In this document: positions 36,386 through 44,856 of the stretch, piece after piece
Numbering within the stretch: position 1 is the first letter of the stretch
Layout: each line of letters opens with the position of its first letter
Origin: a virus
Reading direction: 5' to 3' (one strand)
DNA length: 63,604 nucleotides
Virus record (IMG/VR): IMGVR_UViG_3300033550_000003
Coordinates: 1 to 63,604 of that record
The notes under the pieces: model-generated
Seen by the model: the letters and a program-made list of their open reading frames with translations, nothing else
Databases searched by the model: none
Told to the model about the DNA's origin: nothing
Program-made: the position numbers and the translations under genes

Positions 36386-36621
36386 TGTGTGTTTCATGCG
36401 AAACCTATGATCATTCAAAGAATTGTGGCCCTTCATGCAAGGATCACGACTACCAAATAAATGAGGCATGGTCAGATGAAGATATGACTATGTGGACCTG
36501 CACGAGGTGCGGTTCCTGTACAACTCAGGATGCTGGATATTGTCCAGGAAGTATTTCTCACATGCATCATGGAGATTACTACATGGGTTACGCATGTGAA
36601 TACTGCCATTGTGCAGATTAG
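36385..36621 (+). CDS. Cysteine-rich small protein, 78 aa
   Basis: ATG at 36385 overlaps the reductase stop. Eleven cysteines: CVSC, CGPSC, CTRCGSC and CEYCHC groups, plus several His. It probably binds two or more zinc ions or an iron-sulfur cluster. Coupling to the reductase suggests a redox or regulatory partner, but no family is recognised. Ends at a strong terminator. Confidence 0.65.
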   Translation: MCVSCETYDHSKNCGPSCKDHDYQINEAWSDEDMTMWTCTRCGSCTTQDAGYCPGSISHMHHGDYYMGYACEYCHCAD

Positions 36622-36627
36622 TGAATT

Positions 36628-36679
36628 GGCTGAGCGAAAGCTCAGCCTTTTTGCTTTTTCAGAAGAAAAGCAATACACT
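36628..36679 (+). promoter_or_regulatory. Terminator whose U-tract forms the next -35
   Basis: GGCTGAGC-GAAA-GCTCAGCC then TTTTTGCTTTTT; TTGCTT at 36651-36656 is followed after 17 bases by TACACT at 36674-36679, driving the 36699 and endolysin genes. Confidence 0.75.
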
Positions 36680-36698
36680 ACGAGGGAGGTGAAAATAT

Positions 36699-36815
36699 AT
36701 GAGTGATGAACTATATGTTCCTTTCGACGCAGACGAGGACTTCGATCCTGGTTATGACGCCGATGAAGATATTGAAGTCACCGAAGCACATGCAAAGGAG
36801 GTAAATAATGCCTAA
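36699..36815 (+). CDS. Small acidic protein, 38 aa
   Basis: ATG at 36699 after GGGAGGTGAAAATAT. Almost half Asp and Glu (MSDELYVPFDADEDFDPGYD). It overlaps the endolysin start by eight bases, so translation is linked. An acidic leader-like gene before a lysin might tune its expression. Function unknown. Confidence 0.55.
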   Translation: MSDELYVPFDADEDFDPGYDADEDIEVTEAHAKEVNNA

Positions 36816-37815
36816 TGCATGGATGCCCGGTGCAAGAGTAATGGCCGCATCAGTTGATGGCGGTGCAATGGAAGGTGGACCTAAGAAGGTCGTCTGGCAC
36901 ACAGTAGAAGCTTCTTATAGCGTAAGTGCTGCAAGCATGGCCAACTACTTGAACGGTGCTAGAAACTCCGTACACCTTTGTTGGAATCCAGTTACGGGTG
37001 AGATTGTCCAGATGATTCCTGCAAATCGTGCAGGACGAGGTCTAGAGAATCGTTCCGGCGGAGTTCAGACAAATAGGGGTGGATCTGTAGTTATTCAGAT
37101 TGAGGTTGTTGCTCAGGCAAAGAATCCTTTTACGGACACTGTCTGCAAGAATCTTGATAAGATTATGGATTGGCTGCGATCATGGGGAATTCCAGATGTT
37201 TGGCCAGCAGGTAATCCTGGTGGATCAGAAATGTATGGTCCTAATCCACAGAGAACTACTTCTAATTGGTCAAAGAGTGGACACTTCACTCACAGCCAGG
37301 TTCCAGAAAATAGCCACTGGGATGCAGGAAGAATCAATACTCAGAAGATTCTCGCGGCTGGTACAAAGAATACTACAACGCCTAGACCTCCAGCGTCCAC
37401 TGTTTATACAGTAAAGCGAGGAGACACCCTTTGGGAGCTTTCACAGAATTGGAAGACGACTGTTTCAGCGATCAAGTCATTGAACGGTCTAAAGTCCGAT
37501 ATGCTTGACATTGGTCAGAAGCTAAAGATTCCTGGAAAGACGAGCACTCCTGTCCCTCCAAAGCCGCTTGTTCCATTCTCAGGTATTCCTAAGAATACAA
37601 ATGTTGGCAGTAAGTCAGCCATTTGGACTGAAATGGGTAAGCGACTTGTTGCAGAGGGATGCGGACTTTATCAGCAGAGTCCAGGCCCAACACTTAGTGA
37701 GACCGATATTCGTTCCTACGAAAAGTGGCAGCGAAAGTTGGGATACTCTGGTGACGCTGCAAAGTGGCCGCCTGGCAAGGATAGCTGGACAAAGTTGCGA
37801 GTACCAAAGCCATAA
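36808..37815 (+). CDS. Endolysin: amidase, LysM and peptidoglycan-binding domains
   Basis: 335 residues after AAAGGAGGTAAATA. The N-terminal part has VWHTVE near 29-34 and a later SGHFTHSQVPENSHWDAG, the zinc-amidase pattern (type 2 / PGRP-like). A LysM domain, YTVKRGDTLWELSQNWKTT, starts near 200, followed by a Pro-rich hinge and a C-terminal actinophage cell-wall-binding segment (SYEKWQRKLGYSGDAAKWP). It cleaves the amide bond between muramic acid and the peptide, releasing progeny. Confidence 0.88.
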   Translation: MPNAWMPGARVMAASVDGGAMEGGPKKVVWHTVEASYSVSAASMANYLNGARNSVHLCWNPVTGEIVQMIPANRAGRGLENRSGGVQTNRGGSVVIQIEVVAQAKNPFTDTVCKNLDKIMDWLRSWGIPDVWPAGNPGGSEMYGPNPQRTTSNWSKSGHFTHSQVPENSHWDAGRINTQKILAAGTKNTTTPRPPASTVYTVKRGDTLWELSQNWKTTVSAIKSLNGLKSDMLDIGQKLKIPGKTSTPVPPKPLVPFSGIPKNTNVGSKSAIWTEMGKRLVAEGCGLYQQSPGPTLSETDIRSYEKWQRKLGYSGDAAKWPPGKDSWTKLRVPKP

Positions 37816-37927
37816 GCTATACTAAGGATACGACCTATGGAAATGAGTCCGGGTCGTCTGTGCGTCTTCGTGCAGCTTCCTTAGGAATGGTTATATATTA
37901 CTGTCAGTGCCCCTCTTCGGAGGGGCA
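37795..37927 (+). ncRNA. Candidate small RNA with promoter and terminator
   Basis: TTGCGA (37795-37800), 17 bases, TATACT (37818-37823), predicted start near 37830. The RNA would form ACGACC/GGTCGT (37830/37852) and CTGTGCG-TCTT-CGTGCAG (37858-37875) hairpins and end at TGCCCCTC-TTCG-GAGGGGCA followed by TTTGG (37908-37928). About 95 bases. No ORF inside. An outer pair CTAAGGA/TCCTTAG would exist only in read-through transcripts. Confidence 0.55.
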
Positions 37928-37943
37928 TTTGGCATTTCCATGG

Positions 37944-37958
37944 TAAAATGCCAGTATG
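37944..37958 (+). promoter_or_regulatory. -10 with leaderless start of LamG gene
   Basis: TAAAAT at 37944-37949, six bases, ATG at 37956; no ribosome site. A TGGCATTT / AAATGCCA inverted repeat (37930-37953) spans the -10. Confidence 0.5.
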
Positions 37959-39698
37959 TCTTATCAACTACAAGTACAAGCAGACGCTCCGTTTTCCTTT
38001 TGGAAGCTGGATGGATCTGGTCCAACCTACGATGATTCGGCCGGTAGCCTAAGACAGGCTGATTTGGTCGGTTCTGCTGTCCTGTCGTCTGCCCTTGTAG
38101 CAGGCTCAGGCAACGCTCTCGTATTGTCTAATACGAACCGTATCGAAATGGACGATCCTGTTTTTAACAAAGGCTACGAGCAGCGTGCGTTCACTCTAGA
38201 GGCATGGGTCAAGCCTATTGACGTAACTGGCCCGGTGAGTGTAATGAGTCATTCATCTACATATGATGGTCTAGTAATTACAGACGATGAAATCATTTTC
38301 ACAACAAAATACGTAACGGTGGGAGAATGCAAGACTTCTTACAGATATTCTGTCAATAAGTCTTACCATGTTGTAGGAGTTCACAATAATGGAAGGAATT
38401 CTCTCTATGTCGACGGAGTTCTTGTTGCTGAAACAGATCTTTCAGAAGATCAGCAGACAGGTGTTTATGATTTCCTGACATCTGATCTTATTGCTGGACA
38501 GTCGGGAACTGCTTCGAAGATTTCATTTGATGCTCCGGCTATTTACGTCGGAACTCTTTCATCAGAAATCATTGCAAAGCATTACGCATCAGGAATTAAT
38601 GTTCCAGAGAGTGAAACTATTGCGTCATATAACCAAGGAACATTTTGGAACTTCTCTGACGAAGCAAGAACAATTGCCATCACAAAAACTTGGGATCTTG
38701 ATGTAGAGTGGCAAGAGGGTGTCATCACTGATACTGTCGTAGCCAACAATACAATTGTTCCATTCTATTCGACCTCAGAATCAGAGGTAATCGTCGACGG
38801 GTTGCCAACAACAGTATTCACAAACACTTCTTTGGCTGGCACCTGGCAAAGCTCACTAGAATTGAGTGGAGTCCCAGAAGCCACCCTTGCAGAAGGAAGA
38901 CTTGACTGGTATGGAGAAGGTGGATTCACAATTGAATACTCTCTTGACGGAATTACCTGGAAGGTCCCTTCGGATATGGCATCAGAGTCTTTTGTCAACA
39001 CAGACTCTATCGATGTAAGGGTTTCTTTCACCGGAGGAGTCGTTGATGACCCTAGTTTCGTTGACTATATAAATCTTGTTGTATACACAGACAAAGAGTT
39101 TGCTGGGTCTCTAAACAATAGATTCGCCAGCTTTACTGGTGTTGGAGTAACCAGCAAGAATTACTATGAACCTATTGAGTACGCTGATTTTAATGGAATC
39201 GATATCGCAACTGGAGAAATCACCATTACTATGGATGCCTCTTTTAACGGAGAGGAAGAAACTCCAGATCAGTTGTACATTACAGGATTTGATTTGTGGA
39301 CAAAGGCTGCGGCAGGAAATATTGTAACGGCCGGTGCAAATACAATCACAAGATCCGGAAACACAATTGTATTCTCTGGATTCAGCGCGGTAACTGTAAA
39401 TGGTGAACTTGTGACAACAGGAGCAACTGTCTTTGGAAATGACGACTGGATGCATATTGGTGCGGTTCTAACTACTCCACTCAATCCAACAATCATTGTT
39501 GGAGATGATGGATCATCTGTTGCTCAATTTTCTGCACTCTATGGAGACATTGATGGAACAGGAATGCAGCAAATTTATGATGCATATCTTGGTCTTCCAG
39601 GAGTCGTCGTTGATGACAGCTCTCCAATAACAATTTCTCAACCAGCTAATCCAACCAAGCTATATTCCAATATCTGGGGAATCACTCCAGCGGGATAA
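37956..39698 (+). CDS. LamG/concanavalin-like virion protein
   Basis: 580 residues. The first 210 read as a laminin-G-like beta-sandwich: FSFWKLDGSGPTYDDSAG, RAFTLEAWVKP, YHVVGVHNNGRNSLYVDG. The remainder is beta-rich and Thr/Ser/Gly-rich without close match. It lies just before the portal, away from the tail fibres, and is probably a virion decoration or host-adhesion protein. Starts leaderless; ends at a terminator. Confidence 0.72.
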   Translation: MSYQLQVQADAPFSFWKLDGSGPTYDDSAGSLRQADLVGSAVLSSALVAGSGNALVLSNTNRIEMDDPVFNKGYEQRAFTLEAWVKPIDVTGPVSVMSHSSTYDGLVITDDEIIFTTKYVTVGECKTSYRYSVNKSYHVVGVHNNGRNSLYVDGVLVAETDLSEDQQTGVYDFLTSDLIAGQSGTASKISFDAPAIYVGTLSSEIIAKHYASGINVPESETIASYNQGTFWNFSDEARTIAITKTWDLDVEWQEGVITDTVVANNTIVPFYSTSESEVIVDGLPTTVFTNTSLAGTWQSSLELSGVPEATLAEGRLDWYGEGGFTIEYSLDGITWKVPSDMASESFVNTDSIDVRVSFTGGVVDDPSFVDYINLVVYTDKEFAGSLNNRFASFTGVGVTSKNYYEPIEYADFNGIDIATGEITITMDASFNGEEETPDQLYITGFDLWTKAAAGNIVTAGANTITRSGNTIVFSGFSAVTVNGELVTTGATVFGNDDWMHIGAVLTTPLNPTIIVGDDGSSVAQFSALYGDIDGTGMQQIYDAYLGLPGVVVDDSSPITISQPANPTKLYSNIWGITPAG

Positions 39699-39701
39699 CA
39701 C

Positions 39702-39764
39702 AATGGCCCTCATGTCGAGGGCCATTTTGCTTTTTAACGTCAATGTCTTTATGATATTCCCATG
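39702..39764 (+). promoter_or_regulatory. Terminator / promoter / leaderless start in 60 bases
   Basis: AATGGCCCTC-ATGTC-GAGGGCCATT, then TTGCTT (39727-39732), 17 bases, TATGAT (39750-39755), six bases, ATG at 39762. The terminator U-tract is the -35. Confidence 0.8.
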
Positions 39765-40097
39765 TCAGAACAGAAATATAGGGTAATCGAGGAAGCCAAG
39801 TATGGCGTCTACGTATGGGAAATGCCTGACGGCCGATGGGTCGGAGACGAAGAAGGCAATTTCCTTTGTGTGGCAGCCATGAAGGGCAGCGAAGTAAAGC
39901 TGAAAATGCTTCGTGACGCTGTCAAGCACTATGGCATTCTCGTCGGAAAACCAGTTTTCCTGTCTGGCCATCGAAAGGTGACAGATGAGGAATTTGAGCA
40001 TCAAAAGCAGCGAGCGGCATGGGGTCTAATCCCAGACGACCATGATATTCCTGCCCTCGTGAGTGAAGAAATTTACAAGGAGAGACATGGCACATAA
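39762..40097 (+). CDS. Hypothetical protein upstream of portal, 111 aa
   Basis: Leaderless ATG. Aromatic strands at the start (YRVIEEAKYGVYVWEMPDG), then a charged helix, with a His-rich end (SGHRKVTDEEFEHQKQR). It may be a small terminase-associated or head gene, but no family is recognised. Overlaps the portal start. Confidence 0.65.
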   Translation: MSEQKYRVIEEAKYGVYVWEMPDGRWVGDEEGNFLCVAAMKGSEVKLKMLRDAVKHYGILVGKPVFLSGHRKVTDEEFEHQKQRAAWGLIPDDHDIPALVSEEIYKERHGT

Positions 40098-41664
40098 TCG
40101 AGTTGTAGAGGCCGAGCCAGAAGAAGAGAGAGTAATCGAAGTATCTCTTGGCTCAGAATACAATCGTGGAATTGAACACGATCCTGATCCATTTGCTAAG
40201 AAGGCTTCTGAACTCAATGAAATGGAAGGACTCTCTCGGTCCTTCAAAATCAGCACCACAAAGCAACTTCAAAAGTTCTATCGTGGTGTCGATGGTGCTG
40301 CCTCAAAGAAGGAGGAAACAGAGGACGTTACTGGCTACAATGCCTTTAAGGTCATGCTTCCCCCTTACAATCTCGATTATTTGGCAAAGCTCTACGAGGT
40401 GTCACCACCTCACTACTCAGCTGTAAAAGCTAAGGTAGCCAACATTGTTGGTCTAGGCTACGACTTCATTCTGAGTCCAAACGCAAAAATGGCGGTGGAC
40501 AAGATTGAGACCGAAGAAAAGACCAAGAAAATGCGAGCAAGACTTGAAAGAGAAAAGCAGAAGCTATTTGATTGGATTGCTAGCTGCAATGAGGAAGACG
40601 ATTTCATTGAAACCCTGATCAAGGTATGGACGGATTACGAAGTCACCGGAAACGGATACCTTGAAATCGGCAGAACCACTAGTGGATCAATTGGTTATAT
40701 TGGTCACGTACCATCAACCACAATGAGAATTCGCCAGCGAAGAGATGGATTCGTCCAGATCATTTCGAACAAGGCGGTATTTTTCCGTAACTTTGGAGAT
40801 CAGAAAACTCCTAATCCTGTGGGATCGGATACTCGTCCAAACGAGGTTATCCACATCAAGAAGTATTCACCAACCAATGGATTCTATGGAGTTCCTGACG
40901 TCGTTGCTGCAAAGGCAGCGGTAGCAGGTAATGAATTCGCCACACGATTCAACCTTGATTACTTTGAGAACAAGGCAGTGCCTCGTTACGTTATCGTAAT
41001 TAAGGGTGGACGACTAAGCCCGGCAGCGGAAAGAAGAATCACAGAGTTCTTCCAGACATCGCTAAAGGGTAAGAATCACAGAACTCTATACGTTCCACTA
41101 CCACCTGACGAGCAGGAAAGAAAGACTTCTTTCGAAATGAAGCCGGTGGAAGCGGGAACCCAGGATTCATCATTCAATAACTATCGTAAGGGAAACCTGT
41201 CAGACATTCTTATGGCTCACAGAGTTCCACTTTCAAAGGTAGGTCTTGCAGAGGGTGTCAGCCTAGCAGTTGCACGTGACGCAGACAAGACTTTCAAGGA
41301 GCAGGTGTGCCGTCCTGAGCAAACCATCTTTGAAAACAAGCTGAATAAGATCATTAAGGAAGTCACAGACGTATTCCTTATCCATCTAAATGAGCTTTCA
41401 CTTACCGACGAAGACACTCAGTCTAAGATCGATGAGCGCTACATTAGAAATCAGGTTGTTGTTCCTAACGAGATTCGTGCTCGAAAGGGTCTTCCTGGTC
41501 TTGATGGTGGAGACAAGGTTGTTCAGCAAGGAGCCCAGGCAAACGCTGAGGCGAGGGCTCAAACAAATCAAACAAGAAGCCGTGATGCAGAACGCTCAGC
41601 TAATTCTCCAGATAGATCTGGGGAGGCTAGGCAGCCTCAGGGCGAAGGACGTGCTACAGGATGA
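40087..41664 (+). CDS. Portal protein
   Basis: 525 residues after AAGGAGAGAC. Central blocks follow the PBSX-type phage portal family: WTDYEVTGNGYLEIGR near 188-203, VIHIKKYSPTNGFYGVPD near 256-273, FNLDYFENKAVPRYVI near 292-307. The C-terminus (last 50) is Gln-, Arg- and Ala-rich and disordered. The dodecameric portal would seat the packaging motor and the tail. Position before protease and capsid supports the call. Confidence 0.9.
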   Translation: MAHNRVVEAEPEEERVIEVSLGSEYNRGIEHDPDPFAKKASELNEMEGLSRSFKISTTKQLQKFYRGVDGAASKKEETEDVTGYNAFKVMLPPYNLDYLAKLYEVSPPHYSAVKAKVANIVGLGYDFILSPNAKMAVDKIETEEKTKKMRARLEREKQKLFDWIASCNEEDDFIETLIKVWTDYEVTGNGYLEIGRTTSGSIGYIGHVPSTTMRIRQRRDGFVQIISNKAVFFRNFGDQKTPNPVGSDTRPNEVIHIKKYSPTNGFYGVPDVVAAKAAVAGNEFATRFNLDYFENKAVPRYVIVIKGGRLSPAAERRITEFFQTSLKGKNHRTLYVPLPPDEQERKTSFEMKPVEAGTQDSSFNNYRKGNLSDILMAHRVPLSKVGLAEGVSLAVARDADKTFKEQVCRPEQTIFENKLNKIIKEVTDVFLIHLNELSLTDEDTQSKIDERYIRNQVVVPNEIRARKGLPGLDGGDKVVQQGAQANAEARAQTNQTRSRDAERSANSPDRSGEARQPQGEGRATG

Positions 41665-42086
41665 CAGTTGATGAAATGGCCCGGAACCTAAGACGGCCGA
41701 TCAATATTTCGGCCATTTCAATTATGGGAGCATACACCTCTCTATGGGGTGTATGGCTTCTTCTTCCATGGGACTCACTTAAAATGAATATGAGTTACAA
41801 TACCATTAATAACGTTGAGCCTTTAATTGGAGGCGTGGCTATTGTTATTGGTTTGCTCATGTTCTATGGAGCATGGAAAACAAGTTACAAAGCTCTAAGA
41901 CGCGGTGCAGCAGCAGGTCACTATTTCTGGTTCGTAATGACACTCATCAGTTTGACCACTTGTTGGCAATGTGCATCTTGGATTACTTCGTTGATGGTAA
42001 CAATTTACTGCGTTTTTATTGCAGCAAATCTGAAAGTCAACAAGAATTTGCTTGATAACAAAAACACTAATAACATAAAGCCATGA
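41661..42086 (+). CDS. Four-helix membrane protein in head module
   Basis: 141 residues, ATG overlapping the portal stop. Four hydrophobic segments: ISIMGAYTSLWGVWLLLPW, PLIGGVAIVIGLLMFYGAW, FVMTLISLTTCWQCASW and SLMVTIYCVFIAA. A membrane gene between portal and protease is unusual; it may be a holin-like or exclusion protein. Next gene overlaps by four bases. Confidence 0.75.
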   Translation: MTVDEMARNLRRPINISAISIMGAYTSLWGVWLLLPWDSLKMNMSYNTINNVEPLIGGVAIVIGLLMFYGAWKTSYKALRRGAAAGHYFWFVMTLISLTTCWQCASWITSLMVTIYCVFIAANLKVNKNLLDNKNTNNIKP

Positions 42087-43312
42087 AGATTGAGAAGGCA
42101 TCCTGGCAGGCCGATGAACATACCGTTCGTCTTTCTATGCCAATTGCAAAGTACGATGCTGAAACTCGTCAGGTAAGTGGTTTCGCCACTCTTGATAATT
42201 TCGATTCTCATGGAGACGTTGTTCTCTCCGAAGCGAGCCAGAAGGCTTTCTCTCGATTTAGAGGCAATATCCGCGAGATGCATCAACCTATTGCAGTGGG
42301 AAAGCTCGTTGATTTCAGGGAAGAAGAATTCTACGACCCAGGAACTCAGAAGTTTTACCGAGGCATTTATGCGACTGCATATGTTTCAAAGGGTGCTCAG
42401 GACACATGGGAAAAGGTACTAGATGGTACCCTTACCGGTTTCAGCATTGGTGGAAACATCATTGATTCCGACACCGAATGGAACAAGGATGCTGGCCAGT
42501 CTGTACGATTCATCAAGGACTACGAGCTGATTGAGCTTTCCCTTGTGGATAATCCAGCCAACCAGCTTGCCAATATTTTCAGCATTCAAAAGACTGCTGA
42601 TGGCTCTGTTATGAAGGGCATGGTTGTAGAAACCTCAGTAGAAAACGTCTTTTGGTGTCCATCAGATGAAATCGCTAAGACTTCTACCGATGAGTCTACC
42701 AATTGTTCGGCGTGTGGAAAAGACATGAAGAACATTGGATGGTTTGAAACTGGTACAGAAAAAACCGAAAAGGTTAAAATGATCATTGATCAGTTTATGG
42801 ACACTGCTGAAAAAGGAGGTGCAGACCAAGTGACAAAGAATGATGAGGTAGTCGAGGAGACTCCAGTCGAAGAGGCTACAGCGGAAGTTGTAGAGGATGA
42901 GGCTGTTGAGGCTACCGACGAAACGGCAGTAGATGCAGAAGAAGACGGCGTAGAAGAGCCTTCTTTCGAAAAGATGCTTGAAATGGTTCAGGACACTATT
43001 ACAAAGAGCCTGGAGCAGAATAGAGAAGCTACTGCGGAGGAAATTAGCACTATTAAGAGCAAGGTTGAGGAAATCAACAAGGCTTTTGATTCAAAGTTTT
43101 CTGAGCTAGTCGAAAAGCACGGCGAGCTTAGCAAGAAGTTTGACAGTCTAAACGAGCAGCACGAAGAAGTCTCAAAGAGGCTTGACAGTGTTGAAAGTGA
43201 GACTGCAATCAAGAAGTCCGGCGACGTTGGCGCGTCAAAGGAGACGATCACCAAGAAGAGTGATTCAAAGTGGGGCGGACACTTCCTCATGAACACGTCC
43301 GACATTAGATAA
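42083..43312 (+). CDS. Prohead protease (XkdF-like) fused to a scaffold-like region
   Basis: 409 residues. Residues 1-170 follow the XkdF-type prohead protease: SGFATLDNFDSHGDVV near 32-47, FRGNIREMHQPIAVGK near 58-73 (catalytic His), GFSIGGNI near 118-125 and ELIELSLVDNPAN near 148-160 (catalytic Ser). A CxxC pair lies near 210. From 250 on it is Glu-rich and coiled (about 300-380), as expected of a scaffold that is cleaved during maturation. Confidence 0.83.
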   Translation: MKIEKASWQADEHTVRLSMPIAKYDAETRQVSGFATLDNFDSHGDVVLSEASQKAFSRFRGNIREMHQPIAVGKLVDFREEEFYDPGTQKFYRGIYATAYVSKGAQDTWEKVLDGTLTGFSIGGNIIDSDTEWNKDAGQSVRFIKDYELIELSLVDNPANQLANIFSIQKTADGSVMKGMVVETSVENVFWCPSDEIAKTSTDESTNCSACGKDMKNIGWFETGTEKTEKVKMIIDQFMDTAEKGGADQVTKNDEVVEETPVEEATAEVVEDEAVEATDETAVDAEEDGVEEPSFEKMLEMVQDTITKSLEQNREATAEEISTIKSKVEEINKAFDSKFSELVEKHGELSKKFDSLNEQHEEVSKRLDSVESETAIKKSGDVGASKETITKKSDSKWGGHFLMNTSDIR

Positions 43313-43339
43313 GAAAAGGAAAGAGGTGAATAACAACAA

Positions 43340-44332
43340 ATGAGCGATGAACTAATTGAGAAGGTTATCCGTACTACCGAAGTTGCGGCCGGTGGCGGTG
43401 GTCTTCTAAATCCAGAACAGGCGAACCGTTTTATTGACTACATGTGGGATGCCACTGTACTTGGTAGGCAGGTTCGTACCATCCGAATGAAGTCCGACAC
43501 TGTTGACATTGACAAGGTTGGAATTGGTGAGCGTCTTCTAAGAGTAGCTACTGAGGCAGTTGACACTGGTGTAAATGCCGGTGCGACATTCAGCAAGATT
43601 TCTCTTACGACAAAGAAGCTACGTCTAGACTGGGAAATCTCAACCGAGTCACTTGAGGACAACATCGAGGGCGAAGCCCTTGAGGACCACATTGCACGCC
43701 TAATGGCTACTCAGGCCGGTAACGACCTTGAAGATGTTGCAATTAATGGTGACACGGCTTCTGCTGACCCACTTCTAAAGGCATTCGACGGATGGCGTAA
43801 GCGTGCTCTCGCTGCCGGTCACGTAATTGACCACGGTGGTGCCACTGTTGACCGTACGGTCTTCAACAAGGCGCTAAAGGCTATGCCTCGTAACTACATG
43901 CAGCGTAGAAACCAGCTTAAGTTCTTCACTGGTTCTAACATCATCCAGGACTACCTATTCACGCTACAGCAGCTTGAGAGCACCTTTGTTAACCCAGAGT
44001 CTCTTGCAGCAGCGGGAATTAATCAGGCAGTTCGTACCGAGGGTCCAGCAGGATTCACGATGGGTAATGCATTCGGTCTTCCTGTACAGGAAGTTCCTCT
44101 ATTCGAGGAGACCAAGGCCGGTGACTACTCCGGTGCAACTGGTAACCACGGTGACGTATGGCTCACCTTCCCACAGAACCTTCTATGGGGTGTAAAGCGT
44201 GAGATCCAGATCTACCGTGAGTTCAAGAACAAGAAGGACACCACGGAGTACACCATGTACTGCCGTGTAGGTACTCAGATCGAGAACGCAGACGCATTCG
44301 TAGTTGTCAAGAACGTCAAGATCAGTGCTTGA
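43340..44332 (+). CDS. Major capsid protein
   Basis: 330 residues after AAAGAGGTGAATAAC. A helical N-arm is followed by VDTGVNAGATFSKISLTTKKL and WEISTESLEDNIEGEALEDH, a HK97-like pattern, then AINGDTAS and a C-terminal strand set (DVWLTFPQNLLWGVKREIQIYREF). It follows the protease and is terminated by a strong hairpin. High-expression codon pattern. Confidence 0.87.
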   Translation: MSDELIEKVIRTTEVAAGGGGLLNPEQANRFIDYMWDATVLGRQVRTIRMKSDTVDIDKVGIGERLLRVATEAVDTGVNAGATFSKISLTTKKLRLDWEISTESLEDNIEGEALEDHIARLMATQAGNDLEDVAINGDTASADPLLKAFDGWRKRALAAGHVIDHGGATVDRTVFNKALKAMPRNYMQRRNQLKFFTGSNIIQDYLFTLQQLESTFVNPESLAAAGINQAVRTEGPAGFTMGNAFGLPVQEVPLFEETKAGDYSGATGNHGDVWLTFPQNLLWGVKREIQIYREFKNKKDTTEYTMYCRVGTQIENADAFVVVKNVKISA

Positions 44333-44344
44333 TAAAAACTCTTA

Positions 44345-44376
44345 GAGGGAGGGCTTCGGCCCTCCCTCTTGTTTTG
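44345..44376 (+). terminator. Terminator after major capsid gene
   Basis: GAG-GGAGGGC-TTCG-GCCCTCCCTC, 10-bp stem, then TTGTTTTG. The next -10, TACAAT (44380-44385), is six bases from ATG at 44392. Confidence 0.85.
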
Positions 44377-44391
44377 TGCTACAATCGACTT

Positions 44392-44796
44392 ATGAGTTTC
44401 GAAACACTAAAAGTAGCTGAGCTTAGACAGCTAGCAGATGACTACGCAGTCGATTATGACGCGAAGGATAACAAGACGGTTCTCATTGCTAAGCTGAATG
44501 AGAATGGTGTAACGTGGGAATACCACAAGGCCCAGATTGGTGAGATAGAAGAAATCGTAGAAACGAGCCCGGTGCAGGAAGTTGCCTCATTTGATTCTCC
44601 AACAGAATCATTTGTAGAGCAGGATGTCCTACTCCGAATGACTAGAGCTAATTCAACCTTCCAGGTTCGAGGAGCGACATTTACTCAGGCTAATCCATAT
44701 GCGGTAGTTAAGGAGTCTGACGCAGACTTTATCCTAGACACGTATGAGGGATTCAGAATTGCTTCTCCAAAGGAAGTTCGAGAATTTTATAAGTGA
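44392..44796 (+). CDS. Head protein with SAP/HeH-like N-terminus
   Basis: 134 residues, leaderless ATG. SFETLKVAELRQLADDYAVD with KTVLIAKLNENGV resembles the SAP or HeH helix-extension-helix fold often seen in capsid-linked proteins. The C-terminal half is beta-rich. Probably a head-completion or capsid-decoration protein. Ends in a terminator. Confidence 0.65.
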   Translation: MSFETLKVAELRQLADDYAVDYDAKDNKTVLIAKLNENGVTWEYHKAQIGEIEEIVETSPVQEVASFDSPTESFVEQDVLLRMTRANSTFQVRGATFTQANPYAVVKESDADFILDTYEGFRIASPKEVREFYK

Positions 44797-44799
44797 TTA

Positions 44800-44856
44800 G
44801 ACCGCCTTCGGGCGGTCTTTTGCTTTTGCGCCATTTGAAGATATAATTCAGTCATG
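44800..44856 (+). promoter_or_regulatory. Terminator / promoter / leaderless start
   Basis: GACCGCC-TTCG-GGCGGTC then TTTTGCTTTT; TTGCTT (44820-44825), 16 bases, TATAAT (44842-44847), six bases, ATG at 44854. Confidence 0.8.
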
